Of a DNA stretch of 64,000 nucleotides, positions 13,865 to 24,655 are shown piece by piece. The position numbers and the translations under genes were made by a program. Every line of letters starts with the position of its first letter. The stretch's first letter is position 1. This DNA is from Pterois miles (lineage: Eukaryota > Chordata > Actinopteri > Perciformes > Scorpaenidae), in NCBI GenBank assembly GCA_947000775.1, contig CAMQGK010000130.1, positions 7,005,001 through 7,069,000 of the forward strand, written 5' to 3'. The notes beneath the pieces are model-generated. The model had not been told where the DNA came from. It did no database searches and saw only the letters and a list, made by a program, of their open reading frames with translations.

Positions 13865-16829
13865 CGAACGAACGCAAACATCCCTGAACGAAAGCAAACA
13901 TCCCTACGCAAACATCCCTGAACGAACGCAGACATCCCTACGCAGACATCCCTGAACGAGCGCAGACATCCCTACGCAAACATCCCTGAACGAACGCAAA
14001 CATCCCCACGCAAAAATCCCTACGCAAAAATCCCTGAACGAACGCTTCCCTACGCAAACATCCCTACGCAAACATCCCTTAACATACGCAAACATCCCTG
14101 AACGAACGCAAACATCCCTACGCAAACATCCCTGAACGAACGCAAACATCCCTACGCAAACATCCCTGAATGAACACTTCCCTACGCAAACATCACTGAA
14201 CGAACGCAAACATCCCTACGCAAACATCCCTGAACGAACGCAAACATCACCGAACGAAAGCAAACATCACCGAACGAAAGCAAACATCCCTGAACGAACA
14301 CAAACATCCCTGAACGAACACAAACATCCCTGAACGAACACAAACGTCCCTACGCAAACATCCCTGAATGAACACTTCCCTACGCAAACATCCCTGAATG
14401 AACGCAAACATCCCTGAACGAACACAAACATCCCTGAACGAACACAAACGTCCCTACGCAAACATCCCTACACAGACATCCGTGAACGATCGCAAACATC
14501 CCTACGCAAACATCCCTGAACAAAGGCAAACATCCCTACGCAAACATCCCTACGCAAACATCCCTGAATGAACGCAAACGTCCCTACGCAAACATCCCTG
14601 AATGAACGCAAACGTCCCTACGCAAACGTCCCTACGCCAACATGCCTGAACGAACGCAAACATCCCTACGCAAACATCCCTACGCAAACATCCCTGAACA
14701 AACGCAAACATCCCTACGCAAACATCCCTATGCAAAAATCCCTACTCAAACATCCCTGAACGAACGCAAACGTCCCTATGCAGACATCCCCACGCAAACA
14801 TCCCCACGCAAACATCCCTTAACGAACACAAACATCCCTACGCAAACATCCCTACGCAAACATCACCGAACGAACGCAAACATCCCTACGCAAACATCCC
14901 TACGCAAACATCCCTACGCAGACATCCCTTAACGAACACAAACATCCCTACGCAAACATCCCTACGCAAACATCACCGAACGAACGCAAACATCCCTACG
15001 CAAACGTCCCTACGCAAACATCCCTACGCAGACATCCATGAACGAACGCAAACATCCCTACGCAAACATCCCTGAACAAACGCAAACATCCCTACGCAAA
15101 CATCCCTGAACGAACGCAAACGTCCCGACGCAAACGTCCCTGAACGAACGCAAACGTCCCTACGCAAACATCCCTACGCAAACATGCCTGAACGAACGCA
15201 AACATCCCTACGCAAACATCCCTGAATAAATGCAAACATCCCTATGCAAACATCCCTACGCAAACATCTCTACGCAAACGCAAACATCCCTACGCAAACA
15301 TCGCTGAACGAACGCTTCCCTACGCAAACGTCCCTACGCAAACATCACCGAACGAACGCAAACATCCCTACGCAGAAACATCCCTACGCAAACATCCCTA
15401 CGCAAACATCCCTGAACGAACGCAAACGTCCCTACGCAAACATCCCTGAACGAACGCAAACGTCCCTACGCAAACATCCCTACGCAGACATCCCTACGCA
15501 AACATGCCTGAATGAACGCAAACATCCCTACGCAAACATCCCTGAACAAACACAAACATCCCTACGCAAAAATCCCTGAATGAACGCTTCCCTACGCAAA
15601 CATCTCTACGCAAACATCCCTTAACATACGCAAACATCCCTGAACGAACGCAAACATCCCTACGCAAATATCCCTGAACGAACGCAAACATTCCTACGCA
15701 AACATCCCTATGCAAACATCCCTGAACGAACGCAAACATCCCTACGCAAACATCCCTATGCAAACATCCCTGAACGAACGCAAACATCCCTACGCAAACA
15801 TCCCTGAACGAACGCAAACATCCCTATGCAAACATCCCTGAACGAACGCAAACATCCCTACGCAAACATCCCTGAACAAACGCAAACATCCCTACGCAAA
15901 CATCCCTACGCAAACATCCCTGAACGAACGCAAACGTCCCTACGCAAACATCCCTGAACGAACGCAAACGTCCCTGCGCAAACATCCCTACGCAAACATG
16001 CCTGAACAAACGCAAACATCCCTACGCAAACATGCCTGAACGAACGCAAACATCCCTACACAAACATCACTGAACAAACGCAAACATCCCTGAACGAACG
16101 CAGACATCCCTACGCAAACATCCCTGAATGAACGCAAACATCCCTACGCAAACATCTCTGAACGAACGCAAACATCCCTACGCAAACATCCCTGAACCAA
16201 CGCAAACGTCCCTACGCAAACATCCCTGAACCAACGCAAACATCCCTACGCAAACATCCCTACGCAAACATCCCTACGCAAACATCCCTATGCAAACATC
16301 CCTTAACGAACGCAAACATCCCTACGCAAACATCCCTGAAAGAACACAAACATCCCTACGCAAACATCCCTGAACGAACGCTTCCCTACACAAACATCCC
16401 TAGGCAAACATCCCTGAACAAACGCAAACGTCCCAACGCAAACATCCCTACGCAAACATCCCTGAAGGAACGCAAACATCCTTACGCAAACATCCCTGAA
16501 GGAACGCAAACATCCCTATGCAAACATCCCTGAATGAACGCAAACATCCCTACGGAAACATCCCTGAACGAACGCAAACGTCCCAACGCAAACATCCCTG
16601 AACGAACGCAAACATCCCTACGCAAACATCCCTGAAGGAACGCAAACATCCTTACGCAAACATCCCTGAAGGAACGCAAACATCCCTATGCAAACATCCC
16701 TGAACGAACGCAAACATCCCTACGCAAACATCCCTGAACGAACGCAAACATCACTACGCAAACATCCCTGAACGAACACAAACATCCCTACGCAAACATC
16801 CCTGAACGAACGCAAACATCCCTGAACAC

Positions 16830-17710
16830 TTCCCTACACAAACATCCCTACACAAACATCCCCGAACACTTGCCTACACAAACATGCCTACACAAACATC
16901 CCTGAACACTTGCCTATACAAACACCTCGACACATCCCTACCCACAACCCTGAACACATCCCTATCCACAACCCTGAACACTTCCCTATACACAACCCTG
17001 AACACATGCCTCAACACTTCCCAATACAAACACCTCAACATGGCCCTACACACATCCCCTAAGCACATCCCTATCCACAACCCTGAGCACATCCCTATCC
17101 ACAACCCTGAGCACATCCCGATACAAACACCTCGACACATCCCTACTCACATCTCTGAACACACATCTCAAAACATCCCTAAAAACATCACTAAACAAAC
17201 AACTCCACACATCCCTACACACATCCCTATTCACACACCTCAACACATCCCTCCACAGATCCCTGAAAACATCCCTGAACACACACCTTCATATATCTCT
17301 ACACAGATCCCTGAAAACATCCCTGAACACACCTCGACACACATACCTCGACCTATCCCTACACACATTCCCACACACACCTCAACACATCCCTACACAT
17401 ATCCCTGAACACACATCTCAACACATTCCCACACACATGCCTAAAAACATCCCTAAACAAACACCTCGACACATCCCTACACATCCCTGAACACACACCT
17501 TGACCCATCCCTACACACATCCCCCAACACACACCTCGACACATCCCTACACAAGTTCCTACACACAATGCTGAACACACGCCTACACACAAACCTAAAC
17601 ACACACCTCGACATCCCTTCACACACACCTCGAGACATCCCTACATACATCCCTATACAAACACCTCGCACAGGCCCAGACAACGCACAAACCTAAGCAC
17701 AATGACATAC
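16830..17710. repeat. Degenerate CpG-poor edge of the minisatellite
   Basis: The units become ACACATCCCTACACAC, CACAACCCTGAACACATC and CACCTCGACACATC forms. Compared with the core, ACGC has mostly become ACAC and AACGAACGC has become AACAC. This is what CpG to CpA decay plus small deletions would give. Open frames here (for example 16884-17408) are rich in T, H, P and I and simply follow the repeat. Confidence 0.85.
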
Positions 17711-17754
17711 GCCTTCACGCACCAAAGCAATTACACGCACCAAAGCAATTATTA

Positions 17755-17830
17755 TCATATTCTTTATTTAACCAGGTGAGAAACTCATTGAGATTAAAAT
17801 CTCTTTTCCAAGAGGGCAGCAGAAAATGTT
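17755..17830. mobile_element. Retroelement 3'-tail-like fragment
   Basis: The motif TTTATTTAACCAGGTGAGAA, followed by CATTGAGATTAAAATCTC and TTTTCCAAGAGGG, matches a sequence that recurs widely in teleost genomes and 3' UTRs as a retroelement tail. The exact family cannot be assigned from the sequence alone. Confidence 0.4.
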
Positions 17831-17932
17831 ATTGCAACAATAAATACAAACAACACAAAGACAAACAAATATCATACAAAATTATTTGTGCAACACAACA
17901 GTAGCTGTGCTGCACAAACAGGTCAATATCAA

Positions 17933-17988
17933 AATTATACACAACTCTACACACCTAAACAATTATACACAACTCTACACACCTAAAC
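17933..17988. repeat. 28-bp tandem duplication
   Basis: The unit beginning AATTATACACAACTCTACAC and ending CTAAAC occurs twice in direct succession with no difference between copies. Confidence 0.85.
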
Positions 17989-18494
17989 AAGGGTATGATG
18001 TCAGTTACAAAAAATTAAAAAGCATTTGCAGATGGCTGACCTTCTCTTTAGGTCCCTACGTTGCTCTCAGGTTCTGCACCACTGGTGGTCCATCACCGCT
18101 GTATGAGAAGCTCACCAAGGTCAACAGGTGTTTTCTGGGTTTCCCAGGGTGCTTTGCTCTGGAGTTCAGTGTTTTCCACCGGTCTCTCCACTGACATCAA
18201 CTGTAGACAGGAAAAATAAAAGTGACTTCTGTGACCAGGAAGTTAAACCGCAGCTCAGTTCAACGTTCCAGCTGTCGCCCAGCAGTGAGCTGCTTTCTCC
18301 TCTGTATGAATCCACATCTTTGCTTTATTATTTGCACATTATTTTTCCTGCTTAACAATTCAAAGTCAAATGGAGACTTCTGTTTCCAGGGAATATTACT
18401 GTGTCTATTTTTCAACTTTGTCTTATATTGAAAATGAAGAATATAAAGTGAATCACACATATTAGACAGTAAATAAAAAGCATTCACTGGGATT

Positions 18495-18660
18495 AATAGA
18501 TAGATAGATAGATAGATAGATACTTTATTGATCCCAAGTTGGGAAATTGTGGTGTTACAGCAGCAGGTTATCAGCACAATATACATGAGAGAATATACAC
18601 ATCTATGTACACAAAAAAGAGAATATACACATCTGTACTAAGTGTGAAGTATATACAGAG
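18495..18660 (-). mobile_element. LINE 3' end with TATC tail
   Basis: On the minus strand the element reads AATTTCCCAACTTGGG, then ATCAATAAAGTA, then repeated TATC (GATA on the plus strand, 18,497-18,521). This is the familiar tail of teleost non-LTR retrotransposons. Only the 3' portion is present, as expected for a 5'-truncated insertion. The family (Rex or L2-like) is not resolved. Confidence 0.55.
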
Positions 18661-18689
18661 AATCTTGTTATAAATCTAATTCTAAGAAA

Positions 18690-18966
18690 TGTAAACATTA
18701 TATACTATAATAACAATACTAAAATAATAAAACAATGATATAATATAATGATATAGTATATAATGTAATGTTGTATAACATAACATGATATGTATGTATG
18801 TATGATATATATAATATAAGTAGAAATAGATATGTACAGATGTGGTATAATAATATAATACAATATACACGACAATACACAATATAACATAATGTAATAC
18901 TGTATAATGCTATATAATACACCTGACCAACAATTATTTGGGGAACAGTTAATTATTAATTTTTTT

Positions 18967-19033
<67 letters not shown>
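18690..19033. repeat. AT-rich low-complexity DNA and (TA)n
   Basis: Runs of ATAATATAAT-type sequence up to about 18,920, then a 12-base T tract at 18,961 and a TA dinucleotide repeat at 18,973-19,033. Short tyrosine- and isoleucine-rich open frames here have no coding character. Confidence 0.85.
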
Positions 19034-19038
<5 letters not shown>

Positions 19039-19119
19039 TAATATAACAATTAACATTTGACACTTTATCAGTGCAAAACAAAGCCACCACATGTGGCTAA
19101 TCTAATAAATCTTTCCACC

Positions 19120-19215
19120 AAACAGTTTTCACTCAGGTCAAGAGACCCCTTTGAAAATGGCCTTGCCAATATTTCCTCCTCTAAACTAAACTTAAATTTG
19201 GAGTGTTGTTTAGTA
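19120..19215 (-). mobile_element. Fragment of the GGGCTGTCA-type repeat (family R1)
   Basis: AGACCCCTTTGAAAATGGCC followed by TTGCCAATATTTCCTC matches, in reverse, the core of the repeat copies at 26,148, 59,512 and 63,360. Both ends are missing. Confidence 0.6.
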
Positions 19216-19589
19216 TTTAGCCCAAGTCCTGCAGGACATGGAGACAAATACCGATATAAAAAAAAAAAAAAAAAATTTCTTCACCACCAACCATGTGATA
19301 AAACAAATGTAAAATCAATTTATATACATTTCACTTACTCACTCAATTTTTAGTCTTTTTCCTCATTTCCCAGTGGCAGAAAACTATATGCTGCTTTATT
19401 CTTGTACGCCACTGACAAGCTTTAGTTACTTCAGATTTAGAGTCATACTAAATATAACTAAACACATTTTGATATAATAATCAATAAGGCTTTATTGTTC
19501 CCCAGCAGTATGTAAAGTAACATCCACTGTGGGGCCAATAAAGGAATATCTTATCTTAACATATGAAATATACATGAATAAATTAAATT
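19216..19589. other. Gene-free stretch with a LINE-tail-like motif
   Basis: Includes a poly(A) run at 19,259-19,275 and, at about 19,495-19,558, TTTATTGTTCCCCAGCAG and GGGGCCAATAAAGGAATATC, which resemble a teleost LINE tail. No gene is seen. Confidence 0.4.
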
Positions 19590-19635
19590 GAACTCCATAG
19601 AGACAGACAACCACTCAAGCTCACATCCACACCTA
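19590..19635 (+). mobile_element. Left half of an interrupted teleost repeat
   Basis: AACCACTCAAGCTCACATCC followed by ACACCTA is the 5' part of a repeat whose continuation, CGGGCAATTAGAGTCATCAA, lies at 24,666. The 5,028-bp element at 19,636-24,663 splits them. The TA at 19,634-19,635 is the left copy of its target duplication. Confidence 0.75.
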
Positions 19636-19649
19636 CACTGTCAGAAAAT

Positions 19650-19850
19650 AAGGTACAACTGAGGTGCACTTTTGTCCTCTAAGGTACAACTGCTGGTGAT
19701 GTACCCTCACAGGTCCTGAGTTGATCCACATGGTACTTACATGTACCATTTTGGGGTTAAAAGGGTACATTTAAGTTCCAAAATGAACAAAGGTCCACAT
19801 CTGTACCATTGTACACAAACAGGGGTACAACGACAATGTGAGGCTGTCAG
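19650..19850. repeat. Left subterminal GGTACA motif cluster
   Basis: About eight GGTACA/TGTACC-type motifs in both orientations lie within 200 bp, for example AAGGTACAACT twice, ATGTACCATT, AGGGTACATT and CTGTACCATT. In CACTA elements such clusters are transposase binding sites. That role here is inferred. Confidence 0.6.
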
Positions 19851-20339
19851 TGGATGAATAGAGGGAAAACCGGGTGGTTTTTGCATTAGAATTGAGAAAT
19901 TTTGTTAAGTGTAAAAAGTACAAATAGAAAAGCCATTAGCTTAAAGTAAATGATAACATTCAATTTCAGTGAGAGCAGTGTTGCTGGTCACTCTTTTTGC
20001 CAGTGCATCAAAGTTTGTGGTCTTTGCTAATTGTTGGATAATTTTGTTCCAGTATTTGATGGGCTGGATTAAAAAGCTCAACGTGCTGTACGGCCCACAG
20101 GCCTCGTTTTGGCCATGCCTGGGTAACAGTGTTATAAGAAGCAATAGACATAATATTGCAAATCACAAATGAAGAAATAATAATTACAACTATTTCTATT
20201 ATCTTAATAGATTTGCTTTGGTATGGTTTGCTTGGGATCATATTGGTTTGGTTTATTTATTTATTTAAATAATAAATATACAAATTACATCAAACACTAA
20301 ACACACACACAGTTTTCATGAAAAAGGATCATGATCATG

Positions 20340-20439
20340 ACCCCTGATACATGCGCGTTCATGACGCAACGGCACGTGTACGCGCATCAAGTGCTCCTCC
20401 CACCAGTCAGCACTTGGCTGCTGTCAGGTCGAGGCGGAG
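20340..20439 (+). promoter_or_regulatory. Probable promoter and 5' UTR of the SAMD3-like gene
   Basis: This is a locally GC- and CpG-rich stretch (ATGCGCGTTCATGACGCAAC, CACGTGTACGCGCATC) in otherwise AT-rich DNA, immediately before the first coding exon at 20,440. It contains an E-box/CRE-like CACGTG and no TATA box. Confidence 0.4.
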
Positions 20440-23400
20440 ATGGACGACTGGTCGACGGAGGAACTTCTACTGAAGCTCCAGCAGGCTGGGATAAATCTGA
20501 CACATGAAGAAGTCCAGAGATTTAGAGGTAAGTTAATTTCTAAATGAACTGAAGTTGAAGATATATAGAGCTTTATATGTTCGAAGCAGCCTTTCGACGA
20601 AACTGAAAAAAACGGACTAAATCTTCAGCTAGCATGCTAGTCAACATGATGCTAGCTCAGAAAAACTCTGACATTCAGCTTCAGTATAAAAGGTCAACAT
20701 GACCAAATGCTTGTTGAGACATCTTTTGTGCTTTGTAACATTAAGTTTAATCCACGGGGGGTTGTGTTGTTGGATGGAAATTGTTGTATTAATGCTAAAT
20801 ATCACCTTAAGTAGCGTTAGCTAACGTTGACATTAGCTAAAATTTGCTGATATCATTGCGCGGTAATTTAATATCACGTTAGACTAAAATGTACCTTTAG
20901 GGTCCAAATTTATACCTACCATAACGGTCGAGCTGTTTTTTTCCTCTTTTTCCTTTTTTTCGCGGGTCTCAACTCGTTTTTTCCCCTCCCCACTCGGTTT
21001 TCACCTCAAGAACCAGGTTAATGTTTATTATAAGATGGCTGTGGGCTGATTTCTGCAGTAAGTTATTATGGACGCTGTAAGATTATGTTGTGAGGGAGAT
21101 TGCAGCCTAACATGTATCATGGCCATGTTGACAGTCAATGACAGCGCGAGTCCTGCGAGGAGGAGGGCGTTACCTCTGCCGTGCTCGCTGACAGTTGCTA
21201 TGGCTCTGGCCGCTGAGCCTCTGTGCCCTAGATAGATACTGTTGCGGTGCTCCACTCCGCTGTCTGTTCTCCACTGTATACCACTATACCACTTCAGAGT
21301 TGAAAATGTGGGCATCGGTAACTGTTATGGTGAGTCTGTTTACCAGTTAGCGATGTTAGCAGTGTTAGCGACGTTAGCAGTGTTAGCGACGTTAGCAGTG
21401 TTAGCGACGTTAGCCGTGTTAGCGACGTTAGCCGTGTTAGCGACGTTAGCACAGCTGCAGTCGAAGTGGAGCAGTCCGTTTTAATGAATTAAATGAGGAA
21501 ACATTATGTTCTGTCAGTACTGCGGCGTTTGGATCAGGGTGAAAACAACCGTGTGCACCAGGTGAACAATGACCATGTATTACTGTATGCACCAGCATGT
21601 GTAGTAAAAGTTTTTGACTGAAACATATGAAAACTAACACCATTCAATAGGGCTGTAATTAATTATTATTTTAATCATCAATCAATATGTCAATTTAAAT
21701 GATTAATTGATTGTTTGGTCAATAATCATGCATATTGTCTGATTGTCTTTCAGGAAAATCCTGACTTTTTTTGCAGTTACATGGTAAAGTTTTCATAACA
21801 CTAATTCATCATTTTATTCTATTTCACAGGTATCCTACTAATGCTGAATATGTCCAGGTTGTTCGGACTCTCATTGCTAAGTACCCCTTTCTCAAAGATC
21901 TGGAGGGAAATGGCTATGTAAGTTAGAAAGTTTGGTAGTTTTGATATTAAGCAGCTGTATATTATCTGATACAATTAAGAAAAAATTCAGAGTACCGTAT
22001 TGACCCGAATACAAGACGATCCCCCTTTAGCAAGACCAGTTTTTGGAAAAATATTTTTTAAAGATGAAATCATCAAGACATCAATCAATAAAACAGCAGT
22101 GGTTTGAATATGATATCATTATGTAATTGTAACTGTAATTTCGTATTCCTCTTGCCAGTAAAAATCTAATGCAATGCGATTTTCAGACACCCACAAGGTG
22201 AACTGTACCATATCTGTCACTTCCCCAAGCAGAGCAATAGGGAGACACTATATTCTATAGGAGAGAGAGACCTGTGTACAGGTAGCTCCCTTGTTTTCTC
22301 AGCATGACATGCCTTGCATGTGCGTTTGCCCCTGGGTATTAAAAAAAATTAGAAAGTTGTGGGGTAATTAGAATACTGATCAACATTATCATGAAATCGG
22401 CATTATAACTCCTCTGTTGCTAATGTCTGAGGGAGAGAGAGAACACTCTGACTCACTTGGAGGAAAGTCTTTTGGCGTCACCCGTTGATTTACATATATA
22501 AATATCTAGACCCTGAATATAAGACGACTCGTCTTTCTCAGACTTTTTTCGATGAAAAAATACTGTCTTATATTTGGGTTAATATGGTAGTGTAATTCAT
22601 ACATGTTCAACATTTCTTGGATATTTTTATTAAAGTATATTATTGTTTATTTTTTTCTATTAGCACACCTGGCATCAGTCCTTGAAAAGAAAAGTCAAAG
22701 CAGAGCAGGCACCTTTGGTTCACCAAGATGAAGTGAGAACAGTCAAAGAAAAGTTTGGCCACAAAAGAAAGAAGTCTGTGCCAATGGATGCTGCAGAAAA
22801 ATCGCCCAGATTTGTGTCAGGGGTAAGTGGATTCATGTAGCTACATGTAGCCTGTGCTTATTACAAAAGCTAGTGTGCACAGTGGAGGTGGGAGTCTTTG
22901 GGTGTCTCATGATTCAATTCAATTCAATACTGGTTCTTAAGATCAAGATTCGACTCAAAATCAGTTCTTTTGTGCACATGTTCATAAATGTAAATTGCTG
23001 TAATGGCAATAAAAAAAAAAGGCGCTCCGCTGTCCTGCCAGTTCACTTGTAGCTCCACAGATGAGCTATCAGAAGATCTGCTGTCCCTTTTTTTCTCTTG
23101 CTTCCTCCATCTGACTGGTGTTTGGCTGCACTTTGTATTTCAAAATATGAAAATCTAACCTTCATCTGAGCACCAATCAGCGTGTGTTTTATAACGTTCA
23201 GGAGAAGAAAAAAAATCGACTGTCCTCTCAATCTATGACAGGATCGCATTGCTGATGGGCACAAGCCTAGTCACAGATTCGTTAGAGCATTTTAATCTTA
23301 TTGGTTAAGGATAGTAATCGGTTAAAGAGCACCTTCGTGTCTTAGTGGCTTGCTGCAGCGCTATGTACAGAATCCTGTGAGGGTGTGCAAAGAGACGGAG

Positions 23401-24004
23401 GAAATGTCAACAAAAAAATCAATTTTTCAAAATTATGAATCAATCCAGAATCGTAAAGGAAAAGAATCGTGATTCTTACATGATTCGATTTTTTTCCCTC
23501 ACCCCTAGTGCACAATAGTATTTTACCATGTGTGTTCGTAAAAAGGTTATTGTTTTAGCAATGCATGTATTGATTCTTTTGGTTTACTTAGTAATTAATA
23601 AGAATTGTAGCATCCTTGGTTTTGTTTTATCCTTTTTCAAAATTCTAGTTCAAATGCAGTTTTGTTGTTATGCTGTTTTAATTTTCGTTTTTTACTTCCA
23701 GCAGGTGCCTGCTGTAATTGGTGAGGATGCAGCCTCCATCGAGAGACATGTGCATGATCGACAAATGCAATATGAAAAGATGCAGCCAGACAGTTCTGTG
23801 GTCAAAGACCGCATGTATCGGACTGTTGCATGGCGTCAGAAAGAGATCAAGGATGGCATGACAGTTGAGGATGTACTGAGAAAATACCCTTTCTTGAGAA
23901 CACCTTCAGGCGTGAGTGATATGATTTGCAGTATTTTAAGTCCATTGGGGTTTCAGCATCCCAACTTTTTTGGAATGGGGGAGGAGAGAGAGATGAGAAT
24001 ATGA
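20440..24004 (+). CDS. SAMD3-like protein gene carried by a transposon
   Basis: Four exons are recognisable: 20,440-20,527, 21,830-21,917, 22,664-22,822 and 23,702-24,004, all with GT-AG borders. Exon 1 (MDDWSTEELLLKLQQAG...) resembles the first helices of a SAM domain. Exon 2 has YPTNAEYVQVVRTLIAKYPF, exon 3 HTWHQSLKRKVKAE and a basic KFGHKRKKS stretch, and exon 4 HVHDRQMQYEKM and VLRKYPFLRTP. The order (E-x-x-x-V-x-x-L-x-x-KYP, then W-x-x-SLK-x-K, then a second YPFL) recalls the fish 'SAM domain-containing protein 3-like' family, whose molecular role is poorly known. Exon 1 ends in phase 1 but exon 2 needs two carried bases, so an exon is missing or lost and the SAM domain looks incomplete. 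Exon 4 has a tandem CAGCAG acceptor and an internal GTGAGT at 23,912 that could be a donor, so the written C-terminus is uncertain. Family assignment is from memory of motifs. Confidence 0.5.
21346..21450. repeat. 18-bp minisatellite (GTTAGCRGTGTTAGCGAC)n
   Basis: Five to six copies of an 18-bp unit with A/C variation at one site lie in the first intron of the SAMD3-like gene. An open frame through it (AVLATLAVLATL) is a by-product of the period being divisible by three. Confidence 0.9.
21643..21740. mobile_element. Fragment of an AGGGCTG-type AT-rich repeat
   Basis: AATAGGGCTGTAATTAATTA followed by ATCAATCAATATG and GATTAATTGATTG resembles the hAT-like teleost repeats that begin TAGGGCTG. 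Only the left end is recognisable. Confidence 0.4.
21995..22587. mobile_element. 593-bp TIR element nested in intron 2
   Basis: The left end is CCGTATTGACCCGAATA. The reverse complement of the right end is CCATATTAACCCAAATA, 14 of 17 identical, and every mismatch is G to A. TA flanks both sides (21,993-21,994 and 22,588-22,589). AAGACGA-type sequence follows each end. There is no coding capacity, so it is a MITE-like non-autonomous element. Confidence 0.7.
22883..23507. mobile_element. 625-bp hAT-like element nested in intron 3
   Basis: The left end is TGGAGGTGGGAGTC. The reverse complement of the right end starts TAGGGGTGAGGGAA. Flanking octamers GTGCACAG (22,875-22,882) and GTGCACAA (23,508-23,515) match at 7 of 8, fitting the 8-bp duplication made by hAT transposases. 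The ends carry repeated GATTCAATTC/GAATCGTGATTC motifs, as in a common teleost hAT MITE. No transposase is present. Confidence 0.7.
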
Positions 24005-24022
24005 ATTGAGAGGGGCTGAACA

Positions 24023-24024
<2 letters not shown>

Positions 24025-24075
<51 letters not shown>
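24025..24075. repeat. (GT)n microsatellite
   Basis: About 25 GT units just after the stop codon of the SAMD3-like gene, with a second, shorter GT run near 24,114-24,136. Confidence 0.95.
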
Positions 24076-24077
<2 letters not shown>

Positions 24078-24369
24078 AATGTAGAGCAGCAGGTTTAAGC
24101 AGTGTTTCATTTGAGTGTGTATGTGTGTGTGTGTGCACGCAATAGTTACACATTTTATTGTTGATGTTTCTGTTCAAAATTTAGAAGATTGATTAATTTC
24201 AGTTATGAATATGATGTTTTTACAAGCCAAATGATCTGTATTGATTGTTTCATTGAAAATTATATTGTATTCTATGATTTTTTTGAAAATTGTATTGTAT
24301 CGATTATCGATGTTTGATTGATTCTGTTTCAGATAAATAAATTGAATGAAACATGTTTTTGACTATTTC

Positions 24370-24655
24370 ATGTTGTATCAAGTACAGATTTGACCTCTCA
24401 AGGTACAAATGGTTTGTCACTGGGGCTGTACCCTCTAGAGAACAAATTTGTACCATTTACAAGGGTACATTTTTGTACCCAGAGTGTTAAAGTCCATTTT
24501 TGTACCCCAGGGTGCATAAATGTCCCCATGAGGTACTAACAGGAAGGGTACAAAAATGTTCCCATGTTGATAGGTACAAATGGTGTACCTTTGAGGTTAC
24601 TGCCCCAGTGACGAGCTGTTGGACCCTTCAAGGTACAAATTTTACACATTATTTC
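24370..24655. repeat. Right subterminal GGTACA motif cluster
   Basis: About eleven GGTACA/TGTACC-type motifs in both orientations, mirroring the cluster at 19,650-19,850 at the other end of the same element. Confidence 0.6.

Larger units (their letters stand above)
1..16830. repeat. Composite 14/20-bp minisatellite array
   Basis: Two interleaved units make up nearly all of this stretch: AAACATCCCTACGC (14 bp) and AAACATCCCTGAACGAACGC (20 bp). They differ by a 6-bp insertion between CCCT and ACGC. Frequent variants are CATCACT, CATGCCT, ACGTCCCT, GAACAAACGC and an ACGCTTCCCTACGC form. The order of units is irregular locally but recurs over long distances. The array is already running at base 1, so its true left end lies outside. 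Because unit sums such as 14+14+20 are multiples of three, long open frames occur on both strands (SLRKHPYANIP-type and RRDVCVGMFAFVQG-type peptides). They follow the repeat and are not genes. CpG content is unusually high for vertebrate DNA, one or two per unit. Confidence 0.97.
17711..18490. other. Flank of the array, mostly unassigned
   Basis: Contains a short duplication of ACGCACCAAAGCAATT (about 17,718-17,750), a LINE-tail-like stretch (17,755-17,830, listed separately) and a 28-bp unit repeated twice (17,933-17,988). About 450 bp of moderately GC-rich unique sequence follows. No convincing exon was found in it. Confidence 0.5.

Noticed and set aside
1..16700. Dozens of open frames of 60-130 codons on both strands
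   Set aside because: Their peptides repeat the minisatellite unit in every frame and appear on both strands over the same DNA. They have no independent starts, splice sites or domains.
1..16700. Possible CRISPR array
   Set aside because: The sequence is a direct tandem of short related units without unique spacers of constant length, and the surrounding DNA is vertebrate.
1..16700. Interstitial telomere repeat or G-quadruplex array, because the G-rich strand reads GTAGGGATGTTT
   Set aside because: No TTAGGG runs are present, and the GGG tracts are 11 or 17 bases apart, too far for canonical quadruplex loops.
16884..17408. 174-codon open frame rich in threonine, proline, histidine and isoleucine
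   Set aside because: It follows the degenerate edge of the minisatellite, and overlapping frames on the other strand are equally long.
18260..18922. Tyrosine- and isoleucine-rich minus-strand frames
   Set aside because: They translate AT-rich simple sequence and a LINE tail.
23847..24177. Histidine/threonine repeat frames on the minus strand
   Set aside because: They are translations of the GT microsatellite.
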